Shown one piece after another: positions 7,637 through 16,291 of a stretch of DNA of 42,280 nt (the stretch's first letter is position 1; each line of letters opens with the position of its first letter). A model generated the notes under the pieces. The model worked only from the letters and a program-made list of their open reading frames with translations, ran no database searches and was not told where the DNA came from. Source of the stretch: Candidatus Acidiferrales bacterium (GTDB taxonomy: Bacteria; Acidobacteriota; Terriglobia; Acidiferrales; UBA7541); the NCBI GenBank assembly GCA_030037775.1, contig JASHQB010000182.1, positions 67,439-109,718 of the forward strand, in the 5' to 3' direction. Both the position numbers and the translations under genes were made by a program.

Positions 7637-10300
7637 TCATTCGTACCGTAGCGCTACCATGGGATCGACTCGCATCGCCCGCCTCGCCGGGATGTAGCAC
7701 GCGGCCAGCGCAACACCCAATAGCAAGGCAGCCACAGCCCCAAATATCAACGGATCCGTCGCGCTCACTCCGAACAGCAAGCTGGAAAGCAGCCGCGTCA
7801 GCGCGATAGCCGCCGCTACTCCGCTGACGATTCCGATGCCCGCGAGCCTTGATCCACCCGCAAGCACTAGGCGCAAGACATCGCCCGGCTGCGCGCCCAG
7901 CGCCATGCGCACTCCAATTTCGTGCGTTCGTTCGCTAACTCCATAGGAAGTCACGCCATAAATCCCAATCGCGGCCAACGCTAGCGCGAGAAAGGCGAAA
8001 ACCCCCAGCAGGATAAAAGCCAGATGCTGCGCCGACACAGTTCCCGCAACGATTTCATCCATCGATCGGACCGCGAAAACAGGTTGGTCCTTGTCCATCG
8101 ACCAGATCGCGTTCTTGATCGCGGGCAGGATCGTGCCGGGCGGCAAAGTCGTCCGTACCACCAGGCTCATCGTTTGGTCGGAGGTTTGCAGCGACGGGAA
8201 ATAGATCGTCGGACGCGGCTGCTGGTCGAATCCCGTGTCGTGAACACTGCCCACCACGCCCACGATTTCGCGTGCCACCTGCTTGCCATCGGGAACCTGC
8301 AGGTGTTTGCCGATCGCATCGCCGTTGGGAAAAAACCGGTCAGCCAGCGCTTCATCGATCACCACCGCGCGAGGGTGGTCCAGATTGTCTTGCTGCGTGA
8401 ACACCCGCCCCGCGATCAGCGGAATGCCCATCGTGGCAAAGTAGCTCGCGCTCACATCGCGGTAATCGGCGGCCAGATGTTCGCCGGGAGCGAGCGGCGG
8501 CTCTTCCTGGACGACAAAGTACCCTCTGTCCATGTCGTCCTGGCTCAGGGGAACAATTTCCGTCACTGCTGCCGATTGAACTCCCGGCACCTCCTGAACG
8601 CTGCTTAAGAATCGCTGGAAGGCGGCCGACTGCTGGCGTGGCTCCCGATATTTGGAATCTTTCGCGTCGTTGGGCAACTTAATCCGCAGCGTCAGCAGAT
8701 GCTCGGGATGAAAACCCGGGCTCGTTTCCAGCAGATGCCAGAAGCTCTTGATCATGAGCCCGGCGCCAATCACCAGGACGAACGCCAACGCGGATTCGAC
8801 AATCACCAGCGCCGAGCGCGTCCGATGTCTGCGCCGTCCGCCGCCAAGACCTCGCCCGCCTTCCTTCACCGATTCGATGACGTTGCACCGGAGGCTTTGC
8901 AGCGCAGGAATCATGCCGAGGATGATTCCCGCGGCCAGCGAAACCGCCATCGTGAAGAGAAGCGCCGAGCCCGTCATGTGGATCGTAGGTAGCACGACCG
9001 TATCGGCCGCGTTTGGTACCGGAATTCGTGACGGCACAAATCTCGCCAGCAGGGCAGTCGACCACAGCGCGAGCAACGCACCTGCGGCCCCGCCGAGAAG
9101 CGCCAGCAAAGTGCCTTCCGCCAATAATTGACGGATCAGCCTGAGCCGTCCGGCTCCCAACGCCATCCGAATCGCCACTTCCCGCTGTCGCACTACCGAG
9201 CGCGCCAAAACGAGATTCGCAACATTCGCGCACGCAATCAGCAGCACAAAACCGACGGCGCCCAGCAAAACCAGCAACGCGGGCCGCAGATACTCAAGGC
9301 GCACGTTTGCCAGCGGCACCAAAACCGCGCCGAAGCCTTTTCTTTCCGGCCGCACCGTCGCGATTCGCTGCGCGATCATGCTCATTTCTCCGCTAGCCTG
9401 CTGCAGCGTGATTCCGCGCTTGATTCTCCCCAAGACGCCAAGGTCGCCGTTGGCGCGCTTCAGCCATTCGTTGTCGAAGGGCACAACCACTTCCGCGGGG
9501 AAAAGCGTGGCGAACCCTGCCGGCAGCACTCCGATGATCGTGTATTGCTCGCCGTTGAGCGTGATGCCGCGCCCCACCACGGACGGGTCGGAGCCGAACC
9601 GTCGGCGCCAATAGGCATAGCCCAGGATCATGAGGTTGTTTCGCGCGGTGGCCTCATCAGGGAGGAATGTTCGGCCCAGAACCGGCTTGATACCGAAAAA
9701 GTCGCCGAAGTTTGTCGTCACTCGTAAACCCGCCACCTGCTCGGGCTCGCCTTCTCCGGTGACCGTCCCCGTTCCGTGCTCGAACAACAACAGATCATCA
9801 AAAGATTTGCTCTGCTCCCTCCAGTCCAAGTAGTCCAGTCCTGTCGGCCCGATCCGGCTCCAGCCGCTGTGAAGGTTGTTCACCCAAATCACCACCACGC
9901 GGCTCGCACTCTTCACCGGCAGCGGCGCAAGAAGGGTCGCCTTCACCACGTTGAAAATCGCCGTATTCGCGCCGATCCCCAGTGCCAGCGTCAACACCGC
10001 CACAGCCGTGAATCCGGGGTTCTTGCGCAGCATCCGCAATGCGAAGCGAACGTCATGTGCGGTGCTTTCGAGAAAGGGAATCCCCGAGAGTTCGCGATGC
10101 GTCTGGCGGAGCTGGGCTGCTCCGCCCAGCCGAATTCTTGCTTCGCGTCGCGCTTCCGCCAGTGACATCCCTCGTCGCACGTTTTCTTCAGTGAGCAAGT
10201 CCATATGCTCGCGAAGCTCATCAGAGAACTCTTCGTCGTCGCGCCGCCGCGTAAAGAACCCACCGAACCGCGCCGCGAGCACTCTTAATAGGCTCAGCAT
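7637..10300 (-). CDS. ADOP-type ABC transporter permease (FtsX/MacB fold)
   Basis: 887 residues from the ATG at 10300, four bases after the padR stop and preceded by AGAGAGG. An upstream in-frame start inside padR is less likely. The layout is as in the neighbour: N-terminal helix region (DDEEFSDELREHMDLLTEENVRRGMSLAEARREA), TM1 (GFTAVAVLTLALGIGANTAIFN), MacB periplasmic domain, FtsX block, repeated TM and periplasmic domain, second FtsX block, and the terminal DPMVALRYE. The two tandem permeases are clearly paralogous but diverged in their periplasmic domains, which suggests different substrates. No ABC ATPase gene lies nearby. Confidence 0.93.
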   Translation of the reverse strand: MLSLLRVLAARFGGFFTRRRDDEEFSDELREHMDLLTEENVRRGMSLAEARREARIRLGGAAQLRQTHRELSGIPFLESTAHDVRFALRMLRKNPGFTAVAVLTLALGIGANTAIFNVVKATLLAPLPVKSASRVVVIWVNNLHSGWSRIGPTGLDYLDWREQSKSFDDLLLFEHGTGTVTGEGEPEQVAGLRVTTNFGDFFGIKPVLGRTFLPDEATARNNLMILGYAYWRRRFGSDPSVVGRGITLNGEQYTIIGVLPAGFATLFPAEVVVPFDNEWLKRANGDLGVLGRIKRGITLQQASGEMSMIAQRIATVRPERKGFGAVLVPLANVRLEYLRPALLVLLGAVGFVLLIACANVANLVLARSVVRQREVAIRMALGAGRLRLIRQLLAEGTLLALLGGAAGALLALWSTALLARFVPSRIPVPNAADTVVLPTIHMTGSALLFTMAVSLAAGIILGMIPALQSLRCNVIESVKEGGRGLGGGRRRHRTRSALVIVESALAFVLVIGAGLMIKSFWHLLETSPGFHPEHLLTLRIKLPNDAKDSKYREPRQQSAAFQRFLSSVQEVPGVQSAAVTEIVPLSQDDMDRGYFVVQEEPPLAPGEHLAADYRDVSASYFATMGIPLIAGRVFTQQDNLDHPRAVVIDEALADRFFPNGDAIGKHLQVPDGKQVAREIVGVVGSVHDTGFDQQPRPTIYFPSLQTSDQTMSLVVRTTLPPGTILPAIKNAIWSMDKDQPVFAVRSMDEIVAGTVSAQHLAFILLGVFAFLALALAAIGIYGVTSYGVSERTHEIGVRMALGAQPGDVLRLVLAGGSRLAGIGIVSGVAAAIALTRLLSSLLFGVSATDPLIFGAVAALLLGVALAACYIPARRAMRVDPMVALRYE

Positions 10301-10304
10301 GAAG

Positions 10305-10649
10305 TCAGCCTCTCTCTTCGAGTTGCAGCACGCGCCCAATCACGCTCGCGATGCGCTCCCAGTTTTCCGATTCGGCGGAGAGCTGCTTCTTCCCCGACCG
10401 CGTCAATGAATAGAACTTGGCCTTGCGATTATTCTCCGACGCTCCCCACGCGCCCTTGATCCATCCCTTTTGTTGCAGGCGCACCAGCGAAGCATAAATC
10501 GTCCCTTGGTTCAGCCGCAGCGCCTCTTCGCTAATCTGCTCGATGCGTCGCGCGATGCCGTAGCCGTGCAGTGGCCCCATCGCCGCCAGCGTCTTCAGCA
10601 CCATCAAGTCCAGCGTGCCCTGCAGAATCTCCGATTTGCTGTCCGTCAT
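10305..10649 (-). CDS. PadR family transcriptional regulator
   Basis: 114-residue winged-helix repressor. Landmarks are ILQGTLDLMVLKTLAAMGPLHGYGIARRI (helices 1-3), LRLNQGTIYASLVRLQQKGWI (recognition helix) and the wing WGASENNRKAKFYSLTRSGK, then a short C-terminal dimerisation helix. The ATG at 10649 has an excellent GGAGG seven bases upstream; the longer frame (10703) would run into the promoter. It is the first gene of padR - ADOP - ADOP, so it most likely controls the permeases and itself. The inducer is not visible from the sequence. Confidence 0.93.
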   Translation of the reverse strand: MTDSKSEILQGTLDLMVLKTLAAMGPLHGYGIARRIEQISEEALRLNQGTIYASLVRLQQKGWIKGAWGASENNRKAKFYSLTRSGKKQLSAESENWERIASVIGRVLQLEERG

Positions 10650-10698
10650 TACGCCTCCTTCCCTGTAACCTTGGTCCCGAATTCGCTCCTGTGTAATG

Positions 10699-10735
10699 CC
10701 CACAGGAGTATCCTATACGACCTGTGGGATGTCAA
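10699..10735 (-). promoter_or_regulatory. padR promoter with inverted-repeat operator
   Basis: The minus strand has TTGACA (10735-10730), 17 bases, then GATACT (10712-10707). A perfect inverted repeat, CCCACAGG (10699-10706) and CCTGTGGG (10721-10728) with 14 bases between, brackets the -10 box. The stretch ACAGGAGTAT (10702-10711) recurs in the promoter of the other padR gene. A repressor bound here would block RNA polymerase, as expected for PadR autoregulation. Confidence 0.7.
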
Positions 10736-10787
10736 CAGGAAAATGAGCGGACCAGTAGATGCTGTCGTTGCGGAAATGCCCTTGTCT

Positions 10788-12101
10788 TTAGGTAAGCGTT
10801 GTCGCGGACTCGACCAGCTCGGGTATCTCGATGCGGATCTGCGTTCCTTGCCCTTCCTGGCTCTTGATGTCCATGCGGAACTGATCCCCGTAGAGCAGGC
10901 GCAGGCGCTCGCGCACATTGCTGATGCCGATGCCCTCGTGATAAATCTCCGCCAGTCGCTCGCTGGAAATCCCCATCCCGTTGTCATGGATGTCGATCGT
11001 CAGCCGTCCGTCCGTCATCCTGGTGGATAGTCGAATTTCACCGCCTTCGAGCTTCGGAGCCAGTCCGTGCCGTATCGCATTTTCAATCATCGGCTGCAGG
11101 AGCATGCTCGGAACGAAGGCGTCCAGCGTGCTTTCGTCGACTTCTTTGAAAAACTGCAGCTTGTCGCGCCCGAAACGCGCCACTTCGATGTCCAAGTAAT
11201 CGTCGATGAAATCCAGCTCGTCCCGCAACGGCACAAAAGTTTCATGGGTGCGCAGCAGCCGCCGCAAAATATTCGACAGCTTCAGCACCACAACGCGCGC
11301 CATATCCGGGTCGTACCGCACCAATGACGACACCGTGTTCAGCGTGTTGAACAGGAAGTGCGGATTGATCTGCCGTGACAGCGCGTCCATGCGGGCCTTC
11401 AGCAGCAGTTGCTCATTTTGCTCCAGGTTCATTTCGATGCGCGTGTTGTTCCAGATTTTCACCGGCATGGCCACGGACATGACCGTCGCCAGCACGATCA
11501 GCAGCAGCCACGGCCAACTCGGGTACGGCAGCGTGTACAGCCATTTCGCTGGTACCGCGCGCGCAAGCGCGTAGCGACCCAATTCCAGCACCACGCAAGC
11601 TCCCAGCGGCAGCATCGCCCAATTGATCTGCCCGCGCCGCACCAGCTTCCACAACGATTGCGGAATATTCAAGAATAGGAACGGCCCAAAGTGCCAGATG
11701 TCTTCCGTGTTCGGCAGCCCTTGCCGAATCATTCCGCCGATCAGGCCAACCAGCGCCGCCATCGGCGTGGCCAGCCATTCATGATTCCCAAACGCCGGGA
11801 GGCTCAGCATCGACCCGCCCAGCAGGCCCACCATTCGCCCGCCGATCAATCCCATCAGGAACGAGCCTGCGAGCGTCAAATCAAAAAACTCATAGCCATA
11901 GAGCCGCAGCACTACGGCCAGCGCCAGCGGCGGCGTCAGGAAAAGGAGCAGCAGAACCTTTTGGTCTGAGTCGCGTTGCTCGGTGAACAGCACGCGCCGG
12001 AATCGCGCGAATCGCACCAGCAGCGCAGCCAGCGACGCGGCAAAGCCGACCTTCAGCACCAGTGTGAAGACAAGGTCTCGGCCGGAGACGGGCGATTGCA
12101 T
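10788..12101 (-). CDS. LytS/YpdA-type sensor histidine kinase, orphan
   Basis: 437-residue membrane kinase. Residues ~10-210 hold about six hydrophobic segments resembling the 5TMR-LYT sensor region (GLIGGRMVGLLGGSMLSL, LVGLIGGMIRQG). The His_kinase domain follows, with RQINPHFLFNTLN and phospho-accepting His at about 248, then the HATPase region with QPMIENAIRHGL (N box) and DNGMGIS (G1 box). This class normally pairs with a LytTR response regulator, but none is adjacent. It lies upstream of padR on the same strand with a padR promoter between them, so it is probably a separate transcript. The signal sensed is unknown. Confidence 0.92.
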   Translation of the reverse strand: MQSPVSGRDLVFTLVLKVGFAASLAALLVRFARFRRVLFTEQRDSDQKVLLLLFLTPPLALAVVLRLYGYEFFDLTLAGSFLMGLIGGRMVGLLGGSMLSLPAFGNHEWLATPMAALVGLIGGMIRQGLPNTEDIWHFGPFLFLNIPQSLWKLVRRGQINWAMLPLGACVVLELGRYALARAVPAKWLYTLPYPSWPWLLLIVLATVMSVAMPVKIWNNTRIEMNLEQNEQLLLKARMDALSRQINPHFLFNTLNTVSSLVRYDPDMARVVVLKLSNILRRLLRTHETFVPLRDELDFIDDYLDIEVARFGRDKLQFFKEVDESTLDAFVPSMLLQPMIENAIRHGLAPKLEGGEIRLSTRMTDGRLTIDIHDNGMGISSERLAEIYHEGIGISNVRERLRLLYGDQFRMDIKSQEGQGTQIRIEIPELVESATTLT

Positions 12102-12174
12102 GGTATTCGCTTCAACTTAGCCAATCTGGGAAGGGAAGTAAAGCGCGTGTGTTATAAGCAGAGTTCTACTTCGT

Positions 12175-13806
12175 TCAGTGATAGCCAATCGCAGCCACCG
12201 CGGCTGCCCCAAGGCGTTCGCGCAGTTGTTCCAGATACAGACTGGCAGGCTTCACATGTTTTCGCTCGGACTCCACGATGCCGCCGGGCAAATCGGCTCC
12301 TTTCCGTTGTCCCGGCGTTGGCATCGGCGCACCCCGTTGCTGGCCCAGATCGCCAATCGACCAGTTCGCGTCGCCCGGAGGGTTCTGCACAACCAAGCTT
12401 CCGGCACGGTTATTCCACAGCACCGACCATCCGATCGTCCACCCATGCCCGGTCCCCATTTCGCCGCGATTCATCAGGTTTATGCTTCCATCCGGCACTT
12501 CGCATCCATCCACCAGCAAACCGGTAGACCAACGCTGATGCGGCTCGATCGCGCCACCGCCGGAAAAGCGGCAATGCAGCACGACCACCGGTCCCTCGGA
12601 CCCCGATTGTGTGGCGACATAGAAAACCTTGTCGCCTCTGCCGCTGCACCGGTCCAGCAGGATCTGCGATCCGTTCACCGAAAAATCAAACGGTTTCGCA
12701 CGGCTCGTGACCGCAGCATCCTGATGCACGTCCACTGCTTCAATCGTCAATCGCTCCGCGCCTTTGCCAATGCGCACAGAATTCGTCGTGTCTTCCAAGG
12801 CCAGCGAACGGAGCCAGGAATCGACCACATTGTCCATTTGAATCCCATCGAATTCTGGTTCCTCGTTCAGATTGACGCTGCGATTCGGTGCGACGATCCG
12901 CAGATTCTCCACGCCCACGCCGGTGACTTGGCCCGTGACTTCCACGCGGCTGACGGCTGCCTGGGTCCGCGAAAAGAACCGTGCGTCGAAAGAATCCGTC
13001 AGTGGAACCTCCAGCGTCACTGCATTCCCCTCAACCGAAGCTACGCGTCGGGGCACGGTGATATCGTTCTTGACCCACACCTCCGGCTGACCATCGCGGG
13101 AAAGGCGATCCATACCCATAAAGTGCGTCCACTGTGCGGTGACCGGCTTGACGAGCAAAAGCAAATCTCCCTCGTGGATGGCCGACGCATCGGCCACATG
13201 GATTACCATGGCCCCGGCGGGAACGTACTCGTCGGTCAGGTACGTTTCTGGCGCCAGCTTTCGCTGATGGAATTCACCCTCGATATCGATGGCGAGGTCC
13301 GGCGCGCCCGTCATCTCCAGCACGGTCTGACTTGCGCCGGAAGAGCCCGAACCGCGCAGCACCACACCCGAAGCGGAGATGTGAAGTTTGCCCTTCAGAT
13401 GAAATCTGCCAGGTGCCAGCTCTATGGCCCCGCGTTCGCCCGTCGCGTCGAGCGCTCGGTTGGCTACGGCGTCCAGAGCCGCCTGAATGGCCGGCGTATC
13501 GTCGGATCCGGCTCCGGGTGAAACTCGGATCGCCGTCGGCACGTTGGGCAGGGCGACGCCTCCGCCGCGATAGCCGGCGCTTGAGAAATCTGGGATGCGA
13601 TCTCCCCTTTTCGTCCGCGCGTACCGCAGGGCTCCATCCTGGCCAATGTATACCCATCGGGACTGGCACCAGCATGACGGAACCGCCACCGCCATAAACC
13701 CGAGCACCAGAGCGAATCGCCTCGTCCTTTGAAGCGCGCGCCTGCGCTCGCACCGAATGGTGCGGCAGAGGTCTTTTTTCCGCTTTCTGAAACTTGGGGC
13801 AATCAT
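12175..13806 (-). CDS. Secreted right-handed beta-helix protein, pectate-lyase-like
   Basis: 543 residues. A basic N terminus leads into a signal-peptide-like segment (FALVLGFMAVAVPSCWCQS, residues ~31-49), so the mature protein is probably exported. The region DDTPAIQAALDAVA followed by GAIELAPGRFHLKG and ISASGVVLRGSG (~100-160) is the typical first part of pectate-lyase-3 family beta helices. Later strands (VENLRIVAPN, DGIQMDNVVDSWLRSLAL, LTIEAVDVHQDA) continue the helix. The likely substrate is a polysaccharide, but no catalytic residues can be assigned. The start lies 24 bases past the thioesterase stop, so it could be the last gene of the SDR operon. Confidence 0.8.
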   Translation of the reverse strand: MIAPSFRKRKKDLCRTIRCERRRALQRTRRFALVLGFMAVAVPSCWCQSRWVYIGQDGALRYARTKRGDRIPDFSSAGYRGGGVALPNVPTAIRVSPGAGSDDTPAIQAALDAVANRALDATGERGAIELAPGRFHLKGKLHISASGVVLRGSGSSGASQTVLEMTGAPDLAIDIEGEFHQRKLAPETYLTDEYVPAGAMVIHVADASAIHEGDLLLLVKPVTAQWTHFMGMDRLSRDGQPEVWVKNDITVPRRVASVEGNAVTLEVPLTDSFDARFFSRTQAAVSRVEVTGQVTGVGVENLRIVAPNRSVNLNEEPEFDGIQMDNVVDSWLRSLALEDTTNSVRIGKGAERLTIEAVDVHQDAAVTSRAKPFDFSVNGSQILLDRCSGRGDKVFYVATQSGSEGPVVVLHCRFSGGGAIEPHQRWSTGLLVDGCEVPDGSINLMNRGEMGTGHGWTIGWSVLWNNRAGSLVVQNPPGDANWSIGDLGQQRGAPMPTPGQRKGADLPGGIVESERKHVKPASLYLEQLRERLGAAAVAAIGYH

Positions 13807-13830
13807 GGCGCGCCCAGAGCTCCTGGCAAA

Positions 13831-14295
13831 CTATCGCCGTTTCTTCTGCCTCGCCAGCCCAATCGAGAAAGTCATCAGCGCTTTGCCGACCATTCTTCCG
13901 CCATCGTCGGTCAAGTCGCATTCCACCACTGCGAGGTACTTTCCTTGCCGCAGGATTCGCGCCTCTGCGAACACCGTCCCGCGTTGCACCGGCTCCAGAA
14001 AATTCATCTTCATCTCAACGGTGGCCGCCCGCGACCCTCGCGGCAGCGCCAAGTAAACCGCCAGACCGCCCGCCGTATCCGCCAACGAAGCCAGCACTCC
14101 GCCATGAACCACGCCGTGAATCTGCATGTGCCGCGGCTGCACTTTCATACGCAGCGTCGCGCGGCCCTGCTCAGCGCTCTCCAAACGGAAACCGAATTGC
14201 CGCGCTGTGTTGCTGAAGTGAAATCGACGCCCAAGCGCCACCAGCGTGAGCGGCTTGCCGACGCTCGCCTTGCGCTTCATCTCATCGCGCATCAT
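13831..14295 (-). CDS. PaaI-type hotdog thioesterase
   Basis: 154 residues with the hotdog fold: HMQIHGVVHGGVLASLADTAGGLAVYL holds the active-site HGG motif and the central helix. It probably hydrolyses acyl- or aryl-CoA thioesters in the cytoplasm; the substrate is not evident. The ATG at 14295 overlaps the SDR stop as ATGATG, so translation is coupled. An alternative ATG lies directly after it at 14292. Pairing with an SDR suggests a small acyl-CoA-related catabolic unit, which is an inference. Confidence 0.87.
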   Translation of the reverse strand: MMRDEMKRKASVGKPLTLVALGRRFHFSNTARQFGFRLESAEQGRATLRMKVQPRHMQIHGVVHGGVLASLADTAGGLAVYLALPRGSRAATVEMKMNFLEPVQRGTVFAEARILRQGKYLAVVECDLTDDGGRMVGKALMTFSIGLARQKKRR

Positions 14296-15056
14296 CCCGC
14301 GGTGCTGCCGCCGTCGAGCGCAATGGCGTTCCCAGTCATCCACGCAGATTCATCTGATCCCAGAAACACGGCGAGCTGCGCGACCTCCTCCGGCTTCCCG
14401 GCACGCCCCATCGGGATCTGCGATTCGCGCAGCCTGCGATACGCCGCCGGGTCCGGCATTCGCGCCATCGCCCCGAGCGCCATTTCCGTTTCCACCAGCG
14501 CGGGGCAAATGCAATTCACGCGGATTTTCTCCGCCGCATGGTCCAGCGCCATCGCTTTGGTCAGGATCGTCACTCCGCCCTTCGAAGCGCAATACGCCGC
14601 ACGCTGCTTGATTCCCACCAACCCCAGGTAAGACCCAATATTGATGATCGATCCTCCGCCCGCCCGCCGCAGCGCCGGCACCGCCGCTCGCGACACCAGA
14701 AACGTCCCCGTCAAGTTTCCCGCTATCACGCGATTCCAATCTTCCTCTGACGTTTCCTCCGCTGTCCCCACGTGCAGCGTACCGGCGTTGTTCACAATCA
14801 CGTTCAGCCTGCCAAACCGCTCCTCCGCCGCACCCACGGCCGCTTCCACAGACGCCTTTCGTGTCACGTCACACTCTACCGCCAGCGCCTCGTGCCCTTC
14901 GGCGATAATCTCCTGCGCGACGGCATCCAGTTTCTCGCGCCGCCGCGCCGCCACCGCCACCTTCGCGCCCTCCCGCGCAAACAGCAGTGCGCAGGCCCGC
15001 CCGATGCCCGTCCCGCCGCCTGTGATAAACGCCATTTTGCCGGAAAGTCGTTGCAT
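14292..15056 (-). CDS. SDR family NAD(P)-dependent oxidoreductase
   Basis: 254-residue classical short-chain dehydrogenase. Visible are the cofactor loop ITGGGTGIGRA (Gly motif TGxxxGIG), the NNAG motif (~residue 90), the catalytic Ser in INIGSY, and the Tyr/Lys pair in AAYCASKGG (YxxxK). The fold is FabG-like, but the gene is not in a fatty-acid cluster, so I do not call fabG. The ATG is preceded by GGAGAAGG. It is the first of a likely operon with the thioesterase and perhaps the beta-helix gene. Confidence 0.93.
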   Translation of the reverse strand: MQRLSGKMAFITGGGTGIGRACALLFAREGAKVAVAARRREKLDAVAQEIIAEGHEALAVECDVTRKASVEAAVGAAEERFGRLNVIVNNAGTLHVGTAEETSEEDWNRVIAGNLTGTFLVSRAAVPALRRAGGGSIINIGSYLGLVGIKQRAAYCASKGGVTILTKAMALDHAAEKIRVNCICPALVETEMALGAMARMPDPAAYRRLRESQIPMGRAGKPEEVAQLAVFLGSDESAWMTGNAIALDGGSTAG

Positions 15057-15143
15057 CGCAGTCCTTCTCCCTTGCGTCTAAGGAGAAGCGGAAAGCTGCG
15101 AATCTAGCATCCGCTCGATACGCACGCAAGGGTGCACAGCCCC

Positions 15144-16283
15144 ATGAAAATTGGAATCACTGGCTATCCCACGTACGGCGGTTCCGGCGTCGTCGCCACC
15201 GAACTAGGCATGGAACTCGCCGCGCGCGGCCACGAAGTCCATTTCATCAGCTACGCCATGCCCATGCGCCTGAATCCCACCCACGATCGCATTTATTTTC
15301 ATGAAGTCGAAGTCACCAGCTATCCGCTCTTCGACCATCCTCCCTATACGCTGGCGCTGGCCGTGAAGATGTTCGAAGTCGCCGAGGCTGCCTCGCTGGA
15401 TCTCTTGCACGTCCACTACGCCATCCCGCACTCCGTCAGCGCGCTTCTCGCCCGTTCGATGGCCGCGCCGCACCGGCTGCCCTTCATTACCACGCTCCAC
15501 GGTACCGACATCACTCTGGTCGGCAGCGACCGCAGCTATCTCCCCATCACCCGTTTCTCCATCGAGCAGAGCGATGGCGTCACCGCCATCTCCAATTATC
15601 TGCGCGACCAGACCATCAAGGAATTCGACATCAAGCGCCCCATCGAAGTGATCCGCAATTTCGTCAACTGCGACCTCTATTGCCGCCCTGTAGACCAGCG
15701 CCGCCGCAGCGAATGGGCTCCCCATGGCGAGCCACTGCTCATGCACCTCTCGAATTTCCGTCCCGTGAAACGCATCACCGATGTCGTCGAGATTTTTGCG
15801 CTCGTCCGCCAGAAAATGCCCGCCAAACTCGTGCTCATCGGAGACGGCCCCGACCGCGGCGCCGCCGAGCACCTGGTGCGCCGCAAAAAACTCGCTGCGG
15901 ATGTTTTCTTCCTCGGAAAGCAGGACCGCATTCACGATCTTCTCGGCCTCGCCGATCTCTTCTTGCTCCCGTCTGACTTGGAGTCGTTCGGCCTCGCGGC
16001 GCTGGAAGCCATGGCCTGCGAAGTGCCGGTTGTCGCCACCAATGTCGGAGGCCTTCCTGAAGTTGTCACCAATGGCGTCGACGGCTATCTCGTCGCGCCG
16101 CGCGACGTTGCTGCGGCCGCGAAATTTGCAATCCAGATCCTCTCCCGCGCCGACCGCGGCAAAGAAATGGGCAAGCAGGCGCGCATCGATGCCCGCAAGA
16201 AATTCTGCTCGAACGATGTTATCCCGCTCTACGAAGCTTATTACCAGAAGGTCCTCGCCGCCTCTTCCGCGGCGAGCGCGTAG
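15144..16283 (+). CDS. bshA: N-acetyl-alpha-D-glucosaminyl L-malate synthase BshA
   Basis: First step of bacillithiol synthesis: transfer of GlcNAc from UDP-GlcNAc to L-malate. The 379-residue GT-B glycosyltransferase (GT4) starts MKIGITGYPTYGGSGVVATELG, with the N-terminal gly-rich loop of BshA. It continues through HVHYAIPHSVSA, TTLHGTDITLVGSD and the C-terminal ESFGLAALEAMACEVPVVAT, where the EX7E nucleotide-sugar motif lies. The start is the ATG at 15144 with AAGGGTG nine bases upstream; a GTG at 15132 is less likely. No bshB or bshC lies in the window. Bacillithiol is known outside Firmicutes, including Acidobacteria and Bacteroidetes. Confidence 0.93.
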   Translation: MKIGITGYPTYGGSGVVATELGMELAARGHEVHFISYAMPMRLNPTHDRIYFHEVEVTSYPLFDHPPYTLALAVKMFEVAEAASLDLLHVHYAIPHSVSALLARSMAAPHRLPFITTLHGTDITLVGSDRSYLPITRFSIEQSDGVTAISNYLRDQTIKEFDIKRPIEVIRNFVNCDLYCRPVDQRRRSEWAPHGEPLLMHLSNFRPVKRITDVVEIFALVRQKMPAKLVLIGDGPDRGAAEHLVRRKKLAADVFFLGKQDRIHDLLGLADLFLLPSDLESFGLAALEAMACEVPVVATNVGGLPEVVTNGVDGYLVAPRDVAAAAKFAIQILSRADRGKEMGKQARIDARKKFCSNDVIPLYEAYYQKVLAASSAASA

Positions 16284-16291
16284 AAGTTCAC

